Positions 11,537-23,002 of a stretch of DNA of 64,000 nt are shown here, piece by piece. The notes below the pieces were generated by a model that saw only the letters and a program-made list of their open reading frames with translations, was not told where the DNA came from and searched no databases. Location of the stretch: contig SADC01000043.1 of NCBI GenBank assembly GCA_004194705.1, positions 1-64,000 on the forward strand. Direction: 5' to 3'. This DNA comes from Ditylenchus dipsaci. Lineage: Eukaryota > Nematoda > Chromadorea > Rhabditida > Anguinidae. The position numbers and the translations under genes were made by a program. The stretch's first letter is position 1. Each line of letters begins with the position of its first letter.

Positions 11537-11849
11537 AGGGGCATGCTCGTCGCCGATGGAATATTTCAAAAGGCGGGTACCAGGTCGATTCAAAAAAGAA
11601 TTATTTTGAAATGAATTTTAGTTGATTACTCTGCGTGCAACAAGTAATTAAAAACACTTCGTTCGCTTAATAACATTGGTGGCCTAGTGGTAAAGCGGCG
11701 GTGGACTGCGAAGGTAAGTCGTCGGTTCGATTCCCACTGGGTGTGTAGTTTTTCCTCAACTTTTCCAAAATTGCGTCAAATTAATTCTAGATTGAATTTC
11801 GCTGGTACCCTCCTTTCAAAATATTCCCATCGGCGGGGAGCATGCCCCT
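11537..11849. mobile_element. TTAA-type MITE, copy 3, carrying a tRNA-like sequence
   Basis: TTAA at 11533-11536 and 11850-11853. The ends are AGGGGCATGCTCGTCGCCGA and TCGGCGGGGAGCATGCCCCT. The interior holds a tRNA-like segment at 11673-11744. Confidence 0.75.
11673..11744 (+). pseudogene. tRNA-like sequence with intact A and B boxes
   Basis: A box TGGCCTAGTGG (11680-11690) and B box GGTTCGATTCC (11724-11734) are intact, which is what RNA polymerase III promoters need. The acceptor and T stems pair with mismatches. The loop would give anticodon GCG. The anticodon stem does not pair, so this is a tRNA-derived pseudogene or SINE head rather than a working tRNA. Confidence 0.6.
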
Positions 11850-12235
11850 TTAACGTTCAAATCTCAATTTTTAGGGAGTTTTTTTAGGACAGTAATTTTA
11901 TTCCTGCGAGTGACTACAACTTGCCGCTTAATTAAGCGGTTTATGACAAGTTGTTTTTCATTCTTTTTTCATACACATTTGAGACAAGTTATTGTGAATA
12001 CAAGGGCATAAACACTAAAAAAACACAAAAAAGTTGGTTAAAAAATTCTTAATTACCCCATGATGTCTCGGAAAACAGTCACAGATGCTCACAAAGATTT
12101 TGGATATCTTCTACTAATTTGAGACGCGAGCAGAATTCCGATTTGATTTAATAAGACAGAAAAACTAACCAAATCATACGATGCTTCTGCTTCTGAAATT
12201 TTTGTAATTAGTGCACTGGGTAACAGCAACCATAG

Positions 12236-14262
12236 TCAACCACTTGCCGCGTATGCAGTCCTCACATCAGCTTCTCCACCCATCTCGCCGTACTTGATAA
12301 AATGGTTAAGCTCGGCCAGCTCATAGTCTTCAATGATCTGAACTATTTTATAATATGTGTACCAGAAAGACTTCAAAACGTACCTGAGAACAAGGTGACA
12401 TGGTCTGAAGACCATTAATCCAGTTATTCGGGTTTACCGTTTTGATACACTGAGACATGCGATCAGCCAAGATTCTCCTGAAGACAGTGAAAAATAAAAT
12501 AAAAATTCTCACCCTGCATAAAAATTTTTACAGGATGTACCAGTCCACTAATTTGTCAAGTCGGAACTGCTCGTTTGCTTCAAAAATACAGGCCTCATCA
12601 GTCACACCACATTGATCAATTTCCGGCACGCGATCCAATTTCCGGTGGTCTAAAAATAGATGAAAATGAACGAGCATTCCACGTGGAAATTTACAGTAGG
12701 GCATCTTGTGTTTGTCATGAAGAGGTTCGACTATCTAAAGTTGGCTGGTTAGAAGGCTGTAAAAAGCTTACAAGGTGACCGCCTTAATTGTAAAATTTAA
12801 GCCCCTGAAATTTACATTTTTTGTTAGCGTTTTATAGGTTTTCCGACGCGCGTAATACAAAAATCATGCGTGTAGCTATCTCTGGGATCGATCACAAAAA
12901 TTTCGTTTTCCGGATTCCTGGTCCCCCTAAGCTGATTATGTGGCGGTTGATCAACCGGCGGGAAAAAAACCAAAAATTTTACCAAAATTAACCTACTTGT
13001 TGACTACTTGATCAACCGGTTGATCAACCGGATATCAATCAACCGGTTGATGGTTGATGTGCCGGTTGATTACTAAAAAATCCTAATCAACCGATTGATC
13101 AACCAGAAATCAATTAACCGGTTGATGGTGGATGTGGCGGATGAAAAAATCCAGGCGTGGCCAAGACTGGAGGGGTACACGCATGATTTCTGTATTTAGC
13201 GCATCGTAAATGGGAAAATGCTAAAAGGAAATAATTTTTTAGGGATTAACATTTTACAGTTCGGGCAGTTCACTTGTTAGTATAGTCGAGTCTCTCATTA
13301 ACATACACCCTTGGGACCGAGCCTAGCCGTATGTTAATGAGAGATGTATGTTAATGGGGGAGTATGTTAATGAGAGATCCAGATTCCATAACTTAGCCCA
13401 CTGTATGTCAATAAGAGAGTCCGTTCAATTTCAAGGCCAAATTTCAAAACATACTCCTCAGTCAATTTCGGAACAAACCCCTCAGTTAAATCATCTTGTG
13501 GGACCAAGGCAATTCTTTTTATAAAAACTTAAAAAATTTTGCTTGGTATCCCCCCAGCCTTTTTAAAAATTTTTATGAAAAAAATTGAGATTTTGTAAAA
13601 AAATTTTTGAAGAAAAAAGGATGTAATTCGAAAAAGTTCGAAAAAAACATCGACTGTATGTTAATGGGAGAGCCGATTATTAGAACGAGACCGGGCCTAG
13701 CACTATGTTAATGAGAGGTGTGTGTTAATGAGAGGTGTGTGTTAATGAGAGGTGTGTGTTAATGAGAGGTGTGTGTTAATGAGAGGTGTGTGTTAATGAG
13801 AGGTGTGTGTTAATGAGAGGTGTATGTTAAAGAGAGTGTACGTTAATGGGGAGGTAATTTTGCATAAATTTCGAACAAACCAACCAAACCTTAGCCACCC
13901 GTATGTTAATGGGGAATGTGTTAATGAGAGACTCGACTGTAGCACATTCAAATAACTTACTTTTTCACGAAACCAAGTGACAGGAGCGTCGAAAAAATAT
14001 CTTTGAAGCAAGTAGTTGAACCTGGTCCCTTTCTTGTTCTCCGCATCGATTTCTCTAAAAAAAAATAAACTATCCGACTGAAAATTTTATAAATTTATTG
14101 ATTAACCGGATCTGCCAGAAAGCATCCCATTCCTTTCGATCCTGAATTTGGGGTTTGATACAAGGGTATGTAATAATAAAAATTATGAAACTTCACTTGA
14201 AGTCTTCGACGCTGAAGGGCTGTCAGATGTAGGCCATTCTGAGTCACATTTTCTTCGTCCAT
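12236..14262 (-). CDS. NDUFB10: NADH dehydrogenase 1 beta subcomplex subunit 10 (PDSW)
   Basis: Accessory subunit of mitochondrial respiratory complex I. Minus-strand exons: 14197-14262, 14107-14141, 13961-14054, 12695-12734, 12541-12649, 12384-12477, 12236-12337. All splice phases agree. The start at 14262 gives MDEENVTQNGLHLTALQRR. The diagnostic stretch spans three exons: APVTWFREK, then YYHRKLDRVPEIDQC, then CIFEANEQFRLDKLVDW and ILADRMSQCI. The paired cysteines expected of this CHCH-like subunit are present (C in DQC, EAC, SQC, PCS). The end at 12236 is in frame, but the protein looks a little short at the C-terminus, so a further exon is possible. The intron 12735-13960 holds two repeat insertions. 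Confidence 0.92.
12930..13150. repeat. Cluster of ATCAACCGGTTGAT palindromes
   Basis: At least eight copies of TGATCAACCGG / CCGGTTGATCA in both orientations in an NDUFB10 intron. Each copy is itself a palindrome. It resembles the subterminal motif arrays of the hAT-type elements here, but clear ends and target duplication were not found. A related motif appears at about 54265-54355. Confidence 0.6.
13283..13939. mobile_element. Pogo-type MITE with ATGTTAATGAGAG minisatellite
   Basis: TA-flanked ends TAGTCGAGTCTCTCATTAAC and complement. The interior repeats the terminal motif as a minisatellite: TTAATGAGAGGTGTGTG, about seven tandem copies at 13715-13850. It lies in the NDUFB10 intron about 20 bases from exon 3. 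Confidence 0.8.
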
Positions 14263-14530
14263 CTGAATTTAATAGGGCAATCAAAAATTTCAAGGAGTAA
14301 GAAAAAAGACAAAAACATTTGAGGTGTCGATACATTCAATAATTTCCTAATTTTCTTGGCTATATTGCTAATGATCGTTGGTGCTCAGGCAAAGCAAAGT
14401 GTGTGCACAATTCTTAGAAAGATTCATAGCTCGGCTATTTCGAATAGTGAGTCAAATGAGAAATTGCGCCAATTTAAAACTATGTACAGTCTAATTTGCT
14501 TACTCAGCAATACAGTCAACTCTCGATTAT

Positions 14531-14939
14531 GGCTTGTTCACGTTGTTAGAGTTAGAGTTCGAGTTAGAGTTCGGGATTTTGGTTACGTGAACACCTCTGA
14601 TCATAACTCTAACTCGAACTCTACCTCTAACTCGAGGGTGTTCATGTACCTCGAGTTAGAGTTAGAGTTCGTGGTTAAATTTGAATGTGTTGATCCATAT
14701 AACTTGTATTCCCTTGTAGCGAAACCCACAAAAACTAACTTTTAGTCGCTTTAGACGGCTTTGGGGTGAGACTGTGAGCTATCTAAGCTATATACATGAA
14801 AATTTTCAAGCTTGACCTCGAACTCTAACTCGATCTGCGTGAACACCATCGAGTTAGAATTAGAGGTAGAGTTCGGGTTTTGAGTACATGAACACTCTTA
14901 CCCGAACTCTAACTCGAACTCTAACAACGTGAACAAGCC
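14531..14939. mobile_element. Foldback MITE with GTTAGAGTTCGA arrays
   Basis: The ends GGCTTGTTCACGTTGTTAGA and complement are flanked by ATTAT on both sides (14526-14530 and 14940-14944), a 5-bp match. The motif AGAGTTAGAGTTCGAG is repeated in all four inner arms in alternating orientation. It is non-coding, between NDUFB10 and the transposon island. Confidence 0.75.
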
Positions 14940-15256
14940 ATTATCTTCTTGATTTTTTCGATCGTTCACTCTCACAAAAAACGAAAAAACAAATGCATTC
15001 ACACTCAAATTTTTGGCCAAGGGGCGTATGGCGGTTTTAGTTGCATTTTTTCGAATTGGCGCTTATTGAACTTTATTCATTTTTGTTGTTCAATGCATGT
15101 TTTTATTTTTTAACTTATGGCTCTACAGTGGTACACGGACAATTCACCGTGGGGACAATTCACCGTGAGGGACAATTCACAGTCAGGGACAATTCACCGT
15201 CGAACATATTAAAAAGCCCTTTATAATAAAATTTTATTTCATTGTTAATGTTATTA

Positions 15257-15292
15257 CTAGTTTTTGCCCGCCCTGCGGGCGGGTTTTTATTT
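15257..15292 (-). other. Helitron 3' terminus (hairpin plus CTAG)
   Basis: On the minus strand a GC-rich hairpin (CCCGCCC, loop GCAG, GGGCGGG) is followed by CAAAAACTAG and then T, the Helitron 3' rule (hairpin, CTRR, insertion before T). The element body would extend to higher coordinates. The matching 5' TC end was not identified, probably because later insertions split it. Confidence 0.55.
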
Positions 15293-15957
15293 TTCGCTGA
15301 TATTTTCGAATTTTTTCGCTAAAAATTCCGTAGTATTTTTCAATTTATTTACGCTGATGTTCCGTATCATTTTTTTGTTTATTTTTCGTTTGTTTTAACT
15401 TCAAAAAATATACATATTCTTTTGAGAATCAAGAAAGCTTCAATTTAAACCGCTCAATCATTGATTCGATATCTCATTCAGATACTTGGACGATTGAGAA
15501 AATCAGAAACTATACATGACATGGAGTCTTTTTTCTTGTTGCTAAGATAACAAAAGCGTTCGTTTTGTGACCTGTGGTGGGATTCACAAAAACGTCTTTT
15601 TCTATTGCGGGTTTTATAACAGTGGTCTGTGGTCTTTTAGAAGTCTATGAATTAAGCATATAAGCATACGATGAATAAATGTCAGCTAAGAGATATGAAA
15701 CATTCAATGAAACTTGAAACCATGATGAATGAGCCACAAACAAATTGAGGACATTTGAGACATAAAACATGAACCATGAGACTCGAAACATGAGTCGTGA
15801 TCTATCAACTCCTTTCGAGAACATACAAAAGTACTAACATTTACCGACTCTTTCAGACGTGGTAGTTGAGATTCTCAAGGCGTCTTTCTCATGAGCAAAA
15901 TTTACGAAGGTCCCGTATTTTTTTCTGCGGATAATTCAGTAAAAGTGCCTTTTTGAG

Positions 15958-18900
15958 CAGTGTTTGGAAAAGCCAAGGCCAAAGCCAAAGCCAAAGCCAA
16001 AACCAAAGCCAAAAATAGAAAGCCAAATTTTGGCCGGCAAAAATTTGGCTTTGTGTTTTTGGCTTTGGTTTTGGCTTTGAAATTGGCCGAGCCAAATTTT
16101 GGCCGGCCAAAATTTGGCTTTGTGTTTTTGGCCTTGGCTTTGGCTTTGAAATTGGCTGAGCCAAATTTTGGCCAGCATTTTTGGGTTTGGCCGGCACTTT
16201 TGGCTTTGGCCGGCACTTTTGGCTTTGGCCAGCCTTTTTTGAGTTTCGATTTTGGCTGTCTAATTTTGGCTTTTGTTACTATATTAGTATACTCGATCCT
16301 GGCTCAGTACTAATAATGCCTTTTTCTGTTCTCTTTGTTACGATTCATATCTCAACTATTATCTCAATTTTTCGTGTTTTAGTGATCGATATGGACTCGC
16401 AGTCGTCAGCTACGTCTGAGGCTTCTCAACAATCTCCAAAGATTCGTAAAGATCCAATATGGGAGAAGTTCAATGAAACGGAAAAAAGCGGAAAGAGACG
16501 TGCCGTCTGCAAAGAGTGTGCTAAAGTATCAGATTTTTATCTTCGTTGTATTTCAAAACGTTTTTTTACTTGATTAATTTAGGACTTTCTACCAAAGTGT
16601 TCAGCTATTAAGAAACATTGGGAGGACCAACATATGGAAAACTCATGCGTAGAAGGGGAACCGGCTACTAAAAAACTGAGAAAGTCTTTGGGAGACAACA
16701 GGTTACATTATTTTGTTTTTGCTTTTGCTGAAAGTAGTACTGTCTTCAGAAAATCAGATCTTGATGCAGCGTTCAGTAAAGTGCTCGCAATCCCAGCTTT
16801 GTCAGTGAATATTTCTGCATCCTCACATGCGCAATTTTTATCCCTGCTCAACAGAAACTATGAGGTATGCTACATCAAAGCTTTGGTTTATAATTTTCAT
16901 TTGTTTTCCAGATTCCGAAGTCGCATCAAACTTTGAAAGATAAACTTCTAAGGTGTTATCAAGAGACGAAAGAATCAATTTTGAGAGTGACTTCTTCAAT
17001 AAGAATGCGCCCATCAATTACCTGTGATGTTTGGGTTGATGCCTCAAATAAGAATTCATACCTTGGTATCATTTTACTCTTTTTGACATAATTTATTTTG
17101 TGTTTAGGTGTTACACTGCACTTCTGCAATGCCGGAGTTTTGAAACGGATTTTCTTAGGACTGAGACCGTTGCTTGAATCGCATACAGGTGCATATCTCC
17201 AGAGGGAAACGGAATCGATTTTGGATGAGTACGATCTGTCTCTTCTTGGTGTCTTCAAAATTGTGACTGACAATGGGTCAAATATGTTATCTGCTTATAC
17301 GACCGTGGAGCAACGTAATATTTTGAGACTGAACATACTTTCTCATGTAAATATCTTATAGTGTCGAATGAAAAGCACATTGAATGCTTCGAAGATGAAG
17401 ATCTGGACTTCTCATGGATTCAAGGCTTTTCTAACTTGCCGGATGAATCAAAACTAGTGTAAGCCAAATATTTAACCACCTTTCTGAACAACATTCTTAG
17501 TGAAGCGTTTCCACAAAGGGTGAGCTGCTTTGCTCATGGGCTGCAGTTAGTGATCAGTCGGGTGTTCAAGGATAAGGTTATAGGCACAAGCGCCTTTAAA
17601 AAAATGATTCAATCAGTTAATAGATTTAAACACTCTCATGCTATGACAAAGGTGTTTTTAAGCTAATCTCATTTACAAGGCTAAGCCTTTCTTTTCAGGA
17701 ATTGGCTGAAGAGTGCGGCAAAGTAGTTATAGCGCCGTCTACAACTCGCTGGGGATCAATTATTGCTGTAATAAAGAGGTTCTTGTTGTTGAAAGAAAGC
17801 ATCTATGAAGTGGCCAGCAAGAAATGCAATCTTCCATCAACGGATGAGATTTTAGTAGGTGATTCGTCTCTTATTGAAGTGTAAATTGTCCCTTTTAGTG
17901 GTTGGAGGAAATTCAAAAATCTGCTCGCCATTGATTACTATGCTAAGCAGGATTCAGCGGAAAGGACAGTTACGATATCACATGCCTTTAGAATATTTGA
18001 AGACGTTGTTTTTCGTGCAGAAAATGAGCAGGTTTTTTTGAATCTTGAATTCTTATAAGTTTTTGATGCCATGATTGATTATAGAGTGGGTTTGGTGGTG
18101 GAGAATTTCAAATACCTGCAGAAAGCTCTCAAAGACTGATTTTCACAATGCTTCAAAAGATTTGGTGACCTTCAACCCGATTTTACAATAGCTTCCAGCT
18201 AGATCCCCAAACCGCATCCTGCTTGAATGATGAAGAGCTGAAAAGTGCAGCTGAATGGATCTTCCAGATTGTAATTTAATATCTTATCTTCTTTTTTGAG
18301 GTTAAGTGACTATTTTTAGCTCCTTCAGATCAATTTATAAGAACAGAATCAGTTCCAGCACAAAATCTGATGCAAACAGCACGTTAGATGGTTTGATCTC
18401 ACGAATGAAGGAAACCAACAAGCTGCCAGAAAGAACGAGACTACAACGAGCAGATCAAGTCCTGGATAATGAATGCTCTCTATCGTGTGCCAGAACAGTG
18501 GAGCGGTAGATCCTTTGGTCTATGGACTTCTATGTTTGAGACTGTAAGTAATTTGTTGTACCTGAAATAACGTATAAGTTATGTGATCGTCATAGGAATA
18601 CCATGCTCTGGCTATGTTTGCAGTGGAGGTTTTGAGTGTGCCTGCGACAGCGCACCGATCGAGCGAATATTCTCTAGCGCGGGACTTGCAACAACAAATA
18701 GGGAGGAATCGAACAGAATTTGATTTGTTAATGCGCAGCTTGTCATCTACTGCAATAGTGAAATGTTTGTTAGATGACCAATTATGTTGAAAAGATTATG
18801 ACAAATTGTGTTCTTGGAAATAAAAGTTTATCACGCGGTAATGAAGAAGAAGTTGATAGAAGTTAATAGGTATTGGTGTCCCTACATGGGCATCACTACT

Positions 18901-19435
18901 TGGGTGCCACCTGATTATTTAAACAGCCTCCTTGGGAGAGGCGAAGTCAGCAGTAAGGGAGTCTTAAAATCTTTTTTACTAAAATTGTTCATTCGGCCAC
19001 TCTAAAAAAAACTTGGCTATGTAGACCTGATTTCCGAATTTGCAGGCCCTCAAGACCGGAATTTTCCATTTTTACTTGGGATTCATGCGGTATTGACCAA
19101 AATTAAGCCATCGACAAAAATACAAGGAAAAAAGGCCAAAGCCAAATCAGACGGTCAAAGCCAAAATAGCTGGGCCAAGGCTAAAATCAGAGCCAAAGCC
19201 AAAAGTGCCGGCCAAAGCCAAAGCAAAACAAAGCCAAAAAACACAAAGCCAAATTTTGGCCGGCCAAAATTTGGTTCGGCCATTTCAAAGCCAAAACCGA
19301 AGCCAAAAACACAAAGCCAAATTTTGGCCGGCCAAATTTTGGCTTTTCGTTTTGGCTTTGGTTTTGGCTTTGGCTTTGGCTTTGGCCGGCACTTTGGCTT
19401 TGGCTTTGCGTTTGGCTTTGGCTTTTCCAACACTG
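15958..19435. mobile_element. hAT transposon with GCCAAA arrays
   Basis: The ends CAGTGTTTGGAAAAGCC and complement (GGCTTTTCCAACACTG) are flanked by tttttgag on the left and t-tttttgag on the right, an 8-bp duplication with one extra T. Both subterminal regions (15970-16290 and 19120-19425) consist of GCCAAA/TTTGGC repeats in both orientations. It encodes a spliced transposase on the plus strand. The terminal bases CAGTGTTG.. match the element at 2696-4573, so the two are related families with different arrays. Confidence 0.88.
16391..18773 (+). pseudogene. hAT transposase, nearly full length but broken
   Basis: Starts at ATG 16391 with a BED-type zinc finger (DPIWEKFN..., VCKECAKV). About seven exons follow: the insertion-domain start, the motif TDNGSNM (one catalytic aspartate, near 17270), CFAHGLQLVISRVF (17530), TRWGSIIAVIKRF (17740), and the C-terminal dimerisation domain VEVLSVPAT...ERIFSSAGLATTN-like near 18630-18720. 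Frameshifts and stops interrupt at least the exons after 17900. Without its indels it would resemble a standard hAT protein. As written it is inactive. Confidence 0.85.
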
Positions 19436-19599
19436 TTTTTTGAGTAAAATTTACGAAAGTGTTCACTTATTAGCACTCGACTGAAACTATGATTCCTGTT
19501 TGAATCAAGACAATGAGATTCGTATGAAATATTTCGAAACTTTCGAAAAAGACTCGAACAGTTCAATCGATTTCAAAATTTAATTTAAGTGATTGGATG

Positions 19600-21060
19600 A
19601 TGCAAATAGACAAAGTTTATTATACAAACAGCGATCAAATGAAATACAGAGATTCTTAGATGACTTCATTCTTTCGTAACAACAAAGAAGTTCCAGTGCC
19701 TTGAATGGCCTTGAATCATAGAAGCATTACACAGTTCCAGTAACTTTAATGGCCACGACTCGGGTTTAGCACCTTGATTCTTTGCTTTCTTCTCTTGAGA
19801 CATCACGAAGAGTAGAGATACTAAAGCAGAAGGATTTATATTGAAATCATAGAAGCATTACACAGTTCCAGTACCTTGAATGGCCACTACAGAAAGTGCA
19901 TTTCTGTTCGGCTAATAATAATAGAAAAAACAATCAAAAGACTACGAATCACGAAAAAATATGAATGATTCACTTGTCGGGATAGATGCTACCACCACTC
20001 GGGTCATCTTCTTTAGCATCCTTCTTTGACAAACAACTGAAATCAATCAATAGACTCCCGATCACAGAAGAGATATGAATGATTAACCTTATAAAGATAG
20101 ATTCACCCGAATGATTCACCTGTTCGGGATAGATGCCTACCCACTCGGGTCATCCTTCTTTAGCATCCTTCTTTGCAACAAACAACTGAAATCAATCAAT
20201 AGACTCCCGAATCACAGAAGAGATATGAATGATTAACCTTATAAAGATAGATACTGCCACCACTCATGTCCTCCTTCTTCGTCATCTGAGCAGATTCACC
20301 GACACTTGATGCGACAAGAACAACTAAAACACCATCAATAGACTACCGAATCACAGAAGAAATATGAATGATTCACTTTTCAAGATAGATAGACCACTTC
20401 GCCTTCATTCCTCCACACTCGGGTTTGAGCTGCCTGATTCTTCGGCACTTCTCTTGAGACATCACGAAGAGGAGAGAGACTAAACCAAAAAGATTTATAT
20501 TGAGTCATAGAAGCATGAAAGAGATCCAGTACCATGAATGGCCACCACTCGTGTGAGCTGCTTGGTTCTTCGGCACTTCTCTTGAGACATCACGAAGAGG
20601 AGAGAGACTAAACAATAAAGTTGATTAGCAAGAACAGAAGAAACAGAGAGTCGAACACTGACTTTTGAGATCTTGACACAGATGAGAGACCGCAGATGAG
20701 ACACGAACGAAACCGAAATTTTATTAATATACAAATAGACGATAAAGCTAATGAGATTCTTGTAGATCTAATTCTTCGCGCATTCGCAGGACATCGACCA
20801 AAGAGTAACATAGATGACCACCACTCGGGTTGAATAGCATGCTTCTTCGACATTTCACTTCAGACTTCACGAAGCAGAGAGAGACTGAACAAAAACAATT
20901 TATGCTTGAAGCGTAAGAGAATCTCACAGCAATATAGATGACCACCACCGGTTGAATAGCTTGCTTCTTCGACCATCCCATCTGAGAAGTTAGAGAGACT
21001 AAAAAAAATGATAACCAACTAATAAACGAATCACAGATTCAACACACTGTTTTTAGAAAC
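19600..21060. repeat. Degenerate long tandem-repeat block
   Basis: Blocks of roughly 100-150 bases recur five or more times. Landmarks are CACTCGGGT, ATCACGAAGAGGAGAGAGAC, AATCAATAGACTCCCGA and ATATGAATGATTAACCTTAT. On the minus strand each block opens a short frame starting M-S-x-E/K, but frames do not join. No protein family was recognised. It lies inside the 7.9 kb element, between the hAT and its right terminal array. Confidence 0.55.
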
Positions 21061-21424
21061 CAACAAATAATATGAGGACTTTCAAAGACTGAACCTCGAA
21101 AGAACAGTTTTTCTGTTTCATCTCAAGACCAACTTTCAAACGACAATTTTGAGACATTTAAAAGTTCGTGCGGACAGAATGCAGACAACTCTCTTTCAGT
21201 ATATAGGATTCTTCACTCATTACCAATTGTTAAATACGTTTCAACTATTTTACCTGTTTCCGTTATTTATTGAATAAAAATTTCTCATTTATGACTTTGG
21301 AGGTGAATTGTCCTCGAACACAGACACAATTTCGCCGCGAAATTTGTTTCGCCAAATATGTTTCGCCGTACCAATAATTCAGCAAAAAGACTAACTTGAC
21401 ATAGTTTGGTTGACTGGGGGAAGA

Positions 21425-21595
21425 TGTTGAACATAGTTTTGAATACTGGGGCCTACCGCATAAAGAACACTGGTATGCATGTTTTTTCATGCATTCAGAG
21501 TCACTTTCGAGTGATTTGCGTCTAAGGTATGTGGGTGTGCGCATCTCGACCCAAGCAACCAAGCCCTGCGCCCCGAAGGGGGCTTGGCTTGATTA
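21425..21595. repeat. Copy 1 of a repeat family with GC-rich hairpin tail
   Basis: Contains the shared landmarks GATGTTGAACATAGTTTT, GGGGCCTACCGCATAAAGAA, CATGCATTCAGAGTCACTTT, GTATGTGGGTGTGCGCATCT and a terminal GC-rich hairpin (CAAGCC...GAAGGGGGCTTGG). Further copies are at about 39145-39235 (partial), 39430-39605, 45398-51020 (split by an insertion) and 61448-61675 (inverted). Confidence 0.7.
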
Positions 21596-21714
21596 AAAAT
21601 GTATATAGTGACTCGTATGAGTGAGCCAGTGAATGACTCTGTTGACCCTACCCCTTTCCTCTTTCCAATAAAGCAACCAGAAAAAATAGTTGTGGTGCCT
21701 GTGCAGTTTAAAGC

Positions 21715-21990
21715 ACTCTGGCTTTCTTCTCTGTTGATGCTGTCATCCTTCGCTATGGCTTAGGTACCTTCTCTCTTTTGTTCCTTTTTTTCAGCTCTCG
21801 GTTTAAATTCCTAAAGCTATCGGTTTAAAAAAATTCTGGCTCTCTTGGTTTATGCTGTCTCCCTCGCTTTGGCCTTAGGTATCTTCTCTTTTTTGTTCCT
21901 TTTTTTTCAGCTGTCATCCTCGCTTTGGCCTTAGGTATCTTCTCCTTTTTGTTCCTTTTTTTCAGCCCTCGGTTTAAGGGGGGGGAGATG
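21715..21990. repeat. Imperfect direct repeats, also present inverted in the Helitron
   Basis: A unit containing CTTTGGCCTTAGGTATCTTC, TTTTGTTCCTTTTTTTCAG and the end CTCGGTTTAA recurs three times. The reverse complement of one unit is found at 25272-25380 inside the Helitron. It is non-coding. Confidence 0.65.
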
Positions 21991-22071
21991 TCGGCAGTTG
22001 GGATGGTCGGCTGTTAGAATGGTCGGCAGTTGTGTCCTTTACCCCTTCGTCGGCATTTTCGTCAATGTACT

Positions 22072-22303
22072 AATCGACTCAGCTGAATCGGGCGAGTCGA
22101 TTGGTACTATGTTTGTATTATAGAAGCGTTGACTCCAGCACACCACACTCAAATAAGGTACAAATAGGGTATCGAAACCGGTATTTTCGAGTATTTCGGG
22201 GAATAACCCAAGGATCGACTCGCCAACCGACCCGATCATAACCAAATATGGTACCATCGACTCAGCTTAATCTGGCGAATCGATTGGTACCGTGTTTGTA
22301 TTT
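22072..22303. repeat. Pair of 48-bp direct repeats
   Basis: ATCGACTCAGCTGAATCGGG with GCGAGTCGATTGGTAC and GTTTGTATT appears at 22072-22121 and again at 22256-22303, flanking about 135 bases that also contain related GACTCG motifs. The elements are not identified. Confidence 0.6.
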
Positions 22304-22594
22304 GGGAAGTATAATATTAAATACAATAAAACTAGAATAAAACAAATGAATGACATATTACAATTAGAGTAAGCGGTCAAAATGTGGTTTTCTCAGCTTT
22401 TTACAATCTGCAATGCAATTCTGAGCACAGATTTGTGCTCAGCGTGCAATTTTGACCTAGAATTGCCAGTTTAAATAGTTTGCAAAGAATTTTTTTTTTC
22501 AAAAAATATGTAAGGGTTAGTCTGCGAACTTACTGAACAACCTGATAATAAGGTAGCCACAACAAATTTTGATAAAAGGATGTTCGAAAAATAA

Positions 22595-22695
22595 GGCGGC
22601 CCCCTCTAATTAGCCGGCCCCTTTAATAAGGCGGCCCCTGGAGGGGATCTAAAAAATAAGCCGGCCGGCGGCTAATTAGAGGAAATACGGTAGTG
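22595..22695. mobile_element. Small AATTAGCCGGCC-rich MITE end
   Basis: Three TAAGGCGGCCCC/TAAGCCGGCCGG-type repeats end in CTAATTAGAGGAAATACGGTA. This matches the terminal logic of the pogo element at 49117-50741 (CCGTATTTTCTCTAATAATG). It is probably a truncated or very short MITE of that group. Confidence 0.5.
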
Positions 22696-23002
22696 ACTCT
22701 TTTTGCCAGCTCCAGTGACCAAAACATAGTAAAATACATTGAAAAATGTGCGGCGGAATCAAATTTCACATTGAAATTGTGGCCGCGGCGAATTGTGTTA
22801 CGTACCAAATTGTTCTGGGGGAATTGGCGATACTTTTTGATATGCCCGACGGTGAATTGTCCCCACGGTGAATTGTCCCCACGGTGAATTGTCCCTAACG
22901 GTGAACTGTCCCACGGTGAATTGTCCCTCACGGTGAACTGTCCCACGGTGAATTGTCCCTCACGGTGAACTGTCCCACGGTGAATTGTCGCGTACCCCTC
23001 TA

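Larger units (their letters stand above)
15129..22997. mobile_element. 7.9 kb element with GACAATTCACCGT terminal arrays
   Basis: Perfect 8-bp duplication ctctacag (15121-15128 and 22998-23005). The ends are TGGTACACGGACAATTCACC and complement (GGGTACGCGACAATTCACCG). The motif GACAATTCACCGTGAGG is repeated 4 times at the left and about 9 times, inverted, at the right (22850-22985). The right duplication overlaps the TACAG end of the neighbouring pogo-type element, so this element jumped into that end. It contains a hAT (15958-19435), a Helitron end, a tandem-repeat block and other repeats. No transposase clearly its own was found. Confidence 0.8.

Noticed and set aside
11673..11744. Functional tRNA-Arg(GCG)
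   Set aside because: Pol III boxes are good but the anticodon stem does not pair and the acceptor stem has mismatches; kept as a tRNA-like pseudogene.
15889..19566. Long frames of K-P-K-P, A-K-A-K or G-F-G-F repeats at both ends of the hAT
   Set aside because: They are translations of the GCCAAA/TTTGGC subterminal arrays, open in several frames on both strands.
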